This document shows positions 55,743 to 64,000 of a DNA stretch of 64,000 bases, piece by piece. How positions within the stretch are numbered: position 1 is the first letter of the stretch; the number at the start of each line of letters is the position of its first letter. Position numbers and translations under genes: made by a program. The notes beneath the pieces are model-generated. The model saw only the letters and a program-made list of their open reading frames with translations. It ran no database searches and had not been told where the DNA came from. The DNA is from Gammaproteobacteria bacterium (lineage in GTDB: Bacteria > Pseudomonadota > Gammaproteobacteria > Steroidobacterales > Foliamicaceae), in contig WTGP01000018.1 in NCBI GenBank assembly GCA_011523505.1, forward strand, positions 431,777 to 495,776, in the 5' to 3' direction.

Positions 55743-56596
55743 GATCCTTCGGCCAGCGGACGGGACTTCACGAGGCGGTCCAGTTCCAGCAGGGACTCCA
55801 TGAGCTCGCGGACGCGATGAAGGGGCCAGGCGTTCGGACCGTCGCTCAGCGCTTCATCCGGACGCGGATGGGTTTCCATGAACAGTCCCGCCACCCCGGC
55901 GCCCACCGCCGCGCGGGCGAGCACCGGCACAAACTCCCGCTGCCCGCCGGAGGACGTGCCCTTGCCGCCCGGCAGCTGCACGGAGTGGGTGCAGTCGAAC
56001 ACGACGGGGCAGCCGGTGTCCCTCAGCACGGCCAGGGAACGCATGTCCACCACCAGGTTGTTGTAGCCGAAGGAAAAGCCCCGCTCGCAGACCAGGATGT
56101 CGGAGTTGCCGGTCGAGCGCGCCTTGTCCACGACGTTGGACATTTCCGCCGGAGAAAGAAACTGGCCCTTCTTGATGTTCAGCGGCCGGCCCGCGGCGGC
56201 GGCCCGCAATATGAAGTCCGTCTGCCGGCAGAGCAGCGCCGGCGTCTGCAGCACGTCGGCCACGGCGGCCACTTCGTCCATCGGCGTGTTCTCATGCACG
56301 TCGGTGAGCACGGGCGCGCCGACCTGGCGCTTGACCTCCTCGAGAATCTTGAGGCCCTGCTCCATGCCGTGACCGCGGAAACTGCCAAGCGACGAGCGGT
56401 TGGCCTTGTCGAAGGAGGACTTGTAGATGAGGGAAAAGCCAAGTTCCCGGCCGGTTTCGGCCAGCATCCCCGCGGTTTCCAGGGCCGATTCCCGCGATTC
56501 GACCACGCAGGTGCCGGCGATCAGAAACAGCGGCTGGTCCAGGCCGGCGGTGAAGCCCGCCACCTGCGCCCTGCCGGGGCCGGATTGCGCCGTCAC
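55730..56596 (-). CDS. kdsA: 2-dehydro-3-deoxyphosphooctonate aldolase (KDO-8-P synthase)
   Basis: KdsA joins arabinose-5-phosphate and PEP to make KDO-8-phosphate for lipopolysaccharide. The 288-residue TIM-barrel protein has family motifs [21 protein letters not shown], [14 protein letters not shown] [26 protein letters not shown] and DCTHSVQ. Its presence confirms a Gram-negative envelope. The start is GTG, six bases after pyrG. Confidence 0.95.
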   Translation of the reverse strand: MTAQSGPGRAQVAGFTAGLDQPLFLIAGTCVVESRESALETAGMLAETGRELGFSLIYKSSFDKANRSSLGSFRGHGMEQGLKILEEVKRQVGAPVLTDVHENTPMDEVAAVADVLQTPALLCRQTDFILRAAAAGRPLNIKKGQFLSPAEMSNVVDKARSTGNSDILVCERGFSFGYNNLVVDMRSLAVLRDTGCPVVFDCTHSVQLPGGKGTSSGGQREFVPVLARAAVGAGVAGLFMETHPRPDEALSDGPNAWPLHRVRELMESLLELDRLVKSRPLAEGSCLQ

Positions 56597-56602
56597 GGCG
56601 CG

Positions 56603-59298
<2,696 letters not shown>

Positions 59299-59317
59299 GA
59301 TCGGCCGCCGCTGGACC

Positions 59318-60217
59318 CTATGCGGCTTCTCCCGCCAGGACCCCGCGCGGGTCTTCGATCAGGTCGGGATGATGGAGCTTGACCAGCCGGAGCAGCTCGA
59401 CCGGCAACCCTTCGGGAGATTCCGCCTTGCCTCCACGCCCGTTCTGTACCGTGTGACCCGGGGCATCGCCCATTTGCATCCAGGGCCGGAACGCTGTATT
59501 GGCAATGTAGGCCACGTCGACGGGCACCGAAATTGTCGACGGATCGGAAAGCGCCTTCCAGCTGCCCTGGTTGATCGTCCACTCGCGGTAGAAAAAGTCC
59601 GGATTCGGCTCACCGGCCGGGAACACCCGCGCGCTGATGTCCTGGCGGATGTAGAAGTCGTCGCCGCGCCGCTGCGGCAGACTGATGAAGCGCTCGCTTT
59701 CGACCTGGCCCGTGGCAAAAAAGGACTCGCCATCGACCGTTTCCTGCTGCATCGTGAACTCGTTGGTGTCCTCGGCGCGAACCGTCATGTCCATGTGCGA
59801 CGGGCCGGCACGGTACAGGGGCACATCGACCACGTTGCCGGTAACCGGCATGGTCAGCTTGTCCAGCAGCTCCCCCGTCTCGATGTCCATGTACATCGCG
59901 ACTTCCAGCGAGACGCTCTTGTAGAGGCTGTCGTTGACCTTACGCATCTGGCGAATCGTGGTCGACAGCAGCCGGTACATCGGGTAGGTCACGCCGTCGA
60001 TAAACGCATAGTTGACCGCGTCCACCCAGCCCATCGTCACCCGGTCGTCGAGGCTGCTGCGCAGCTTGACGAAGTAGTGCAGCATTTCATCGTCGGTGAG
60101 ATCGAGATCGGTAAGTCCCGAATACTCTTCTGCTTGCGCCCCGGGGGCCAGCCCGGCCAGAAACGGAACGCCAAGCGCACCCGCCAATACCGAACGGCGA
60201 TTCAAGTTGGTGTTCAT
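59318..60217 (-). CDS. Tat-exported DUF1838 family protein
   Basis: A 299-residue protein with a twin-arginine signal peptide (NRRSVLAGALG near residue 6, cleavage near residue 30). The body is beta-rich with the DUF1838 pattern, including YMDIETGELLDKLTMPVTG. Function of the family is not known. The ATG at 60217 has a strong GGAGG just upstream. It sits between accA and tilS, genes that are usually adjacent, and so looks like a lineage-specific insertion. Confidence 0.75.
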   Translation of the reverse strand: MNTNLNRRSVLAGALGVPFLAGLAPGAQAEEYSGLTDLDLTDDEMLHYFVKLRSSLDDRVTMGWVDAVNYAFIDGVTYPMYRLLSTTIRQMRKVNDSLYKSVSLEVAMYMDIETGELLDKLTMPVTGNVVDVPLYRAGPSHMDMTVRAEDTNEFTMQQETVDGESFFATGQVESERFISLPQRRGDDFYIRQDISARVFPAGEPNPDFFYREWTINQGSWKALSDPSTISVPVDVAYIANTAFRPWMQMGDAPGHTVQNGRGGKAESPEGLPVELLRLVKLHHPDLIEDPRGVLAGEAA

Positions 60218-60237
60218 ATTTCCTCCCAATACATGGA

Positions 60238-61194
60238 TCAGGCTTCGCGGTAGACACCGTAGTTGAGCAATCGCTGATGGCGGCGCTCCAGCAGTTCGGC
60301 GGGTTCCAGGCGGGTCAGCTTGAGCAGGTGCTTGCCGATCGCCTTCTTGAGGCTCGCGATCGCGGCGGTCGGGTCGCGGTGGGCGCCGCCCACGGGTTCG
60401 TCCAGAACTTCATCGACGAGCTTGAGCTTCAGCAGCCGCCTGGCCGTGATGCCCATGGCCTGGGCGGCCTCGGTGGCGTGGTCGGCGCTCTTCCATAGAA
60501 TGCTCGCGCAGCCTTCCGGAGAAATGACCGAGTAGATGCTGTATTGCATCATGATCACCACGTCCGCCACGCCAATGGCCAGCGCCCCGCCGGAGCCTCC
60601 CTCGCCGATGATCGCACTGATGATGGGAGTCTTCAGTCCCACCATGCAGCTCAGGCTGGAGGCGATGGCCTCGCTCTGGCCCCGTTCCTCCGCTCCGATT
60701 CCCGGATAGGCGCCGGGCGTATCGATCAGCGTGACCACCGGCAGCGAGAACTTCTCGGCAAGCTGCATGAGCCGTTGCGCCTTGCGGTAGCCCTCCGGGC
60801 GGGTCATGCCGTAGTTGCGGCGCACCCTCGAGGCCGTATCCCGCCCTTTCTGGTGGCCGATCAGCATCACCGGAGTTCCCTCGATGCGGGCCAGTCCGCC
60901 GACGAGCGCGTAATCGTCCGCGTACATGCGATCGCCGTGCAACTCCTGGAATTCCCCGGTCATGCCGGCAATGTAGTCCAGCGAGTAGGGCCGCTTCGGA
61001 TGGCGCGCCACCTGCGCGGTTTGCCACGGCGTGAGCTTGCGGTAGATGTTGCGGGTCAGCGATTCGCTGCTGCGCTGCAGCCGCTGAATCTCGCCCGCCA
61101 CGTCCACGCCGGAATCGTTGTCGAGAAACCTCAGTTGCTCGATCTTGCTTTCCAGCTCCGCGATGGGCTGTTCGAAGTCAAGAAATGATTCCAT
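60238..61194 (-). CDS. accA: Acetyl-CoA carboxylase carboxyltransferase subunit alpha
   Basis: AccA with AccD transfers the carboxyl group from biotin to acetyl-CoA, the first committed step of fatty acid synthesis. The 318-residue protein begins [20 protein letters not shown]. It carries the crotonase-fold core [23 protein letters not shown] and [12 protein letters not shown], which form the oxyanion hole. Length matches E. coli AccA (319). It lies 62 bases after dnaE. Confidence 0.96.
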   Translation of the reverse strand: MESFLDFEQPIAELESKIEQLRFLDNDSGVDVAGEIQRLQRSSESLTRNIYRKLTPWQTAQVARHPKRPYSLDYIAGMTGEFQELHGDRMYADDYALVGGLARIEGTPVMLIGHQKGRDTASRVRRNYGMTRPEGYRKAQRLMQLAEKFSLPVVTLIDTPGAYPGIGAEERGQSEAIASSLSCMVGLKTPIISAIIGEGGSGGALAIGVADVVIMMQYSIYSVISPEGCASILWKSADHATEAAQAMGITARRLLKLKLVDEVLDEPVGGAHRDPTAAIASLKKAIGKHLLKLTRLEPAELLERRHQRLLNYGVYREA

Positions 61195-61256
61195 GCGCAG
61201 TGCGTCCGACCAGGCCGGGCCTGCGATTGTAAGCCCTTATCGGTGCGAGCGCCGTG

Positions 61257-64000
61257 TCAGGCGTAGCGAATATTGAACTCGCTGATTACCGGCGATTCGC
61301 CCAGGGCATGCCGCAGGCCGCCGGTTGCGCGCACGTTCCAGTGACTGCCCAGGCGTAGGCTGCCGGCGGCGGCCGGGCCGGAATAACGCACGACAACCTG
61401 CGTTCCGCCGGGCACGTGCGGGCGCAGCAGATCCTTGAGCTGCGTGAAGGTCTCGGCCGGCGTTTCGGCCGCGCGACAGTCGAGCAAGAGCAGCCGGGCG
61501 CGCTCTTCCATCACGTCGTCCAGCGGCTCCACCGAGTCCGCAAACAGCATGAGCGAACCCCGCTGCAGGCGCGACAGGCGGCCCTTCACCAACACGAGGG
61601 AATGGGGCGTGATCAGTCGGCCGGGCGGCGCGCCAGCGTCCCACCGCGGCAAACGCACCGGCAGCCGGGTGGCGCCGTCGTCCAGGTCGAAGTAGTTGGC
61701 GCCGGACCTTCGCCATTTGCGCAACACGCTGCCGGCCACCGTAACGTCCGGCGCGTCGCGTTCATCCCGCGGGCCCGGCTGCGATCGATCCAGTATCTCG
61801 CGCAGCGCGCCGCCCGTGAGAACGTGCGCCTCGTCCCGGCATTCGTCGAACGGGTGGCCGCTCAGGCAAAACCCCAGGCTCCGGCGCTCTCCGTCCAGCA
61901 GTTCCCGAAGACCCCATTCCGGTACGTCGGGAATCTCGATTTGCATCGGCTGATCGCCGCCGCCGTCGAACAGGCCTTCCTGCCCGCTTTCCGCGTCGCG
62001 GGCCGCCTGCGCCGCGGCCGCGAGCGCCGCGGGCAACACCCGTATCAGCGCGGCCCGGTTGGCGCACAAGCTGTCCAGGGCGCCCGAGCGAACCAGCGTT
62101 TCGGCCTGCCGCTGGTGCAGCCCCGCGCCGCTGATACGCGAAAACAGGTCCGCTATGCCCGTATAGGGCCCGTTTGCTTCGCGTTCGGCCCGAATGGCCT
62201 GGGCCGCGGCCTGGCCCAGTCCGCGGATGGCGCCCAGCCCGCAGCGAACGGCCTGGTCGTCCACGGCGCTGAACCCCACATGCGAGCGGTTCACGTCCGG
62301 GCGCTCAACCGCGAGCCCCAGGGCGAGGCACTCCTGCGTCATCCAGTAGAGGCGGTCATGCGCGCTCATGTCGGTGGTCATCGTGGACGCCATGTACTGG
62401 GCCGGATAGTGCGCCTTCAGCCAGGCCGTCTGGTAGGCGACGATGGCATACGCCGTGGAGTGCGACTTGTTGAAACCGTAGCCGGCGAAGGTCTCCATCA
62501 GGTTGAAGATGTGCTCGGCCTTGCCCCGGGTCAGTCCGTGCTTCAGGGCGCCCTTTACGAACACCGAGCGCTGATCCGCCATCTCACCTTTAAGTTTCTT
62601 GCCCATCGCGCGCCGCAGCACGTCCGCCTGGGCAAAGCTGTAGCCGGCGATCAGGCGCGCGATCTCCATGACCTGCTCCTGGTAGAGGATCACGCCGTAG
62701 GTTTCGCCCAGGAGTTCGCGCAAGTCGTCGTGAAGGTAATCGACCGACTCCTGGCCGTGCTTGCGCTTGATATACGTATCCGCCATGCCGGTCTGCAGCG
62801 GACCGGGACGGAACAGCGCCACCAGCGCGATCATGTCGCTGAAGCGGTCCGGCCGCAGATCGCGGATCAGGTCGCGCATGCCGCGCGACTCGAGCTGGAA
62901 AACCGCGCGGGTGCGCAGGTTGCGCAGGAGTTCGTACACGCTCGAATCGTCCAGCGGCAGCCGGGCGATGTCGATAGGCGGCTCGTCCGCCGAGCGGCGG
63001 GCGCAATTGACTTCCTCCACGGTGCGGGTGATCGTGGTGAGGTCGTTCAGGGCCAGGAAATCGAACTTCACCAGGCCGACCGATTCGATGTCGTCCTTGT
63101 CGAACTGGGTGACCGTCGGCGCGTCGCTTTCCTGGCGGTAGAGCGGCGTGAACTGGATCAACTCCGAAGGAGCGATCACTACGCCGCCCGCGTGGGTGCT
63201 GGAATTGCGCGGCAGGCCCTCCAGTTGCAGCGCCAGATCGACGACCGCGCGCGCCTCGGTGTCGGTGTTGTACAAATGACTCAGTTCCCGGTCGTCCTTC
63301 ATCGCCTGCTCGATGGTCACGCCCACGGGCAGCGCGGGGATCAGACCGGCGATCTGTTCTCCCAGGCCCAGCGGATGACCAAGGACCCGGGTCGCGTCCT
63401 TGATCGCGGCGCGCGCCGCCAGGCGGTTGAACGTGATGATTTGCGCCACCCGGTCCCGCCCGTACTCCTCGGCCACGTGCTCAAGGACCCGTTCGCGCTG
63501 TTCGGCGCAGAAATCGATATCGATGTCCGGCATGGAAATCCGCTCCGGGTTCAGGAAGCGCTCGAAGATCAAACCGTAGCGCAGCGGATCGATGGCGGTA
63601 ATGCCCAGCGCGTAACTGATCAGCGAACCTGCCGCCGATCCCCTGCCCGGACCCACCGGCACCTCGTTATCGCGCGCCCAGCGCACGATGTCGGCGACGA
63701 TCAGGAAGTAGCCGGGGAAGTCCATGCGCCGCACAACCTCCAGCTCGGCGCGCAAGCGGTCGGTGTAACGCTGGGGCAGCTCCGCATCCGCGCCTCCCCC
63801 TGCGCCGACGCCGAGCTGGCGTTTCAGGCCGGTCAGCGCCTCTTGTTCGAGAAATTCCCATTCGCTCAGGCCCGCGGGCGCGCGCGCCTTTGGAAGCCTT
63901 GATTCGCCGAGGTCCAGTTCCACCGTACAGGCGCGGGCGATGGCCACGGTGTTGCTCAGGGCCTCCGGCAGGTCGGCGAACAACTCGGCCATCTCCGCCG
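61257..64000 (-). CDS. dnaE: DNA polymerase III subunit alpha, C-terminal part (cut by window edge)
   Basis: About 914 of roughly 1,160 residues of the replicative polymerase are visible; the PHP domain lies beyond the window. The palm has the catalytic acidic motif PDIDIDFCAEQRERV, and the fingers include AHDRLYWMTQECLALGL. The helix-hairpin-helix region (SRISGAGLHQRQAETLV) and an OB-fold precede the C-terminal tau-binding part. The dnaE-accA order is conserved in gammaproteobacteria. The reading frame is open to the window edge. Confidence 0.95.
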   Translation of the reverse strand, partial: AEMAELFADLPEALSNTVAIARACTVELDLGESRLPKARAPAGLSEWEFLEQEALTGLKRQLGVGAGGGADAELPQRYTDRLRAELEVVRRMDFPGYFLIVADIVRWARDNEVPVGPGRGSAAGSLISYALGITAIDPLRYGLIFERFLNPERISMPDIDIDFCAEQRERVLEHVAEEYGRDRVAQIITFNRLAARAAIKDATRVLGHPLGLGEQIAGLIPALPVGVTIEQAMKDDRELSHLYNTDTEARAVVDLALQLEGLPRNSSTHAGGVVIAPSELIQFTPLYRQESDAPTVTQFDKDDIESVGLVKFDFLALNDLTTITRTVEEVNCARRSADEPPIDIARLPLDDSSVYELLRNLRTRAVFQLESRGMRDLIRDLRPDRFSDMIALVALFRPGPLQTGMADTYIKRKHGQESVDYLHDDLRELLGETYGVILYQEQVMEIARLIAGYSFAQADVLRRAMGKKLKGEMADQRSVFVKGALKHGLTRGKAEHIFNLMETFAGYGFNKSHSTAYAIVAYQTAWLKAHYPAQYMASTMTTDMSAHDRLYWMTQECLALGLAVERPDVNRSHVGFSAVDDQAVRCGLGAIRGLGQAAAQAIRAEREANGPYTGIADLFSRISGAGLHQRQAETLVRSGALDSLCANRAALIRVLPAALAAAAQAARDAESGQEGLFDGGGDQPMQIEIPDVPEWGLRELLDGERRSLGFCLSGHPFDECRDEAHVLTGGALREILDRSQPGPRDERDAPDVTVAGSVLRKWRRSGANYFDLDDGATRLPVRLPRWDAGAPPGRLITPHSLVLVKGRLSRLQRGSLMLFADSVEPLDDVMEERARLLLLDCRAAETPAETFTQLKDLLRPHVPGGTQVVVRYSGPAAAGSLRLGSHWNVRATGGLRHALGESPVISEFNIRYA

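Noticed and set aside
61416-63902. An 828-codon open frame on the plus strand opposite dnaE.
   Set aside because: It mirrors the conserved polymerase frame with no domain of its own. Long antisense frames at 24497-26611 and 55733-57820 were rejected for the same reason.

Overview
The window is a GC-rich, almost fully coding chromosomal segment of a gammaproteobacterium whose genus cannot be told from the sequence. The placement rests on gene families and gene orders typical of that class: sdhB-sdhE-ygfX, lepB-rnc-era, sdhC next to ygfZ, and a right-hand block reading dnaE-accA-tilS-pyrG-kdsA-eno-ftsB-surE-pcm-yqaA-nlpD. I see no rRNA, tRNA, CRISPR array, insertion sequence, integrase or phage gene, and no gene-free stretch longer than about 160 bases.

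Left block (1-12.1 kb). A minus-strand housekeeping set (sdhB, sdhE, ygfX, lepB, rnc, start of era) lies about 6.4 kb away from the rest of the succinate dehydrogenase genes (sdhC-sdhD-sdhA, 9.5-12.1 kb). Between them are a lipoprotein thioredoxin, an unknown gene, a Tat-exported Rossmann protein with a SnoaL/NTF2-like partner, a small membrane protein and trpE-trpG.

Middle block (12.1-26.6 kb). ygfZ, an aromatic-acid-type MFS permease and a PLP decarboxylase form a plus-strand run that converges on a TonB-dependent receptor. Then come a threonine-dehydratase-like enzyme, a possible uracil-DNA-glycosylase-fold protein, a DUF1684 protein, a FitA/VapB-VapC toxin-antitoxin pair, an NTT-like transporter, a BCCT transporter and lysS.

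Island (26.6-45.4 kb). prfB and lysS, commonly adjacent, are separated by about 18.8 kb of accessory DNA. It begins with purU, a Tat-exported nitrilase-fold protein that lacks the usual catalytic Cys, a CpeT-like protein and an SLC23 permease with an ATPase-like tail. The core is a divergent 14-gene cluster (31.9-45.4 kb) that I cannot match to a described pathway. On the minus strand are a methyltransferase, a CMD-family protein, a bicupin, an acetoacetate-decarboxylase-fold protein, an alpha/beta hydrolase, a second bicupin, an M24 enzyme and a second CMD protein. On the plus strand are a TonB receptor, an AllA-like protein, a third bicupin, a second M24 enzyme, a small helical protein and an APC permease. 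Outer-membrane uptake, inner-membrane uptake and eleven likely enzymes or small-molecule-binding proteins in two tight operons suggest import and catabolism of one nitrogen-containing or carboxylated compound. Several members have replacements at canonical catalytic positions, so textbook activities should not be assumed.

Right block (45.4-64 kb). prfB has the classical RF2 programmed frameshift. A third TonB receptor follows, then a minus-strand block: a Mth938-like protein, acyl-CoA ligase, nlpD, yqaA, pcm, surE, ftsB, eno, kdsA, pyrG, a short tilS, a Tat-exported DUF1838 protein, accA and the C-terminal part of dnaE, which runs off the window.
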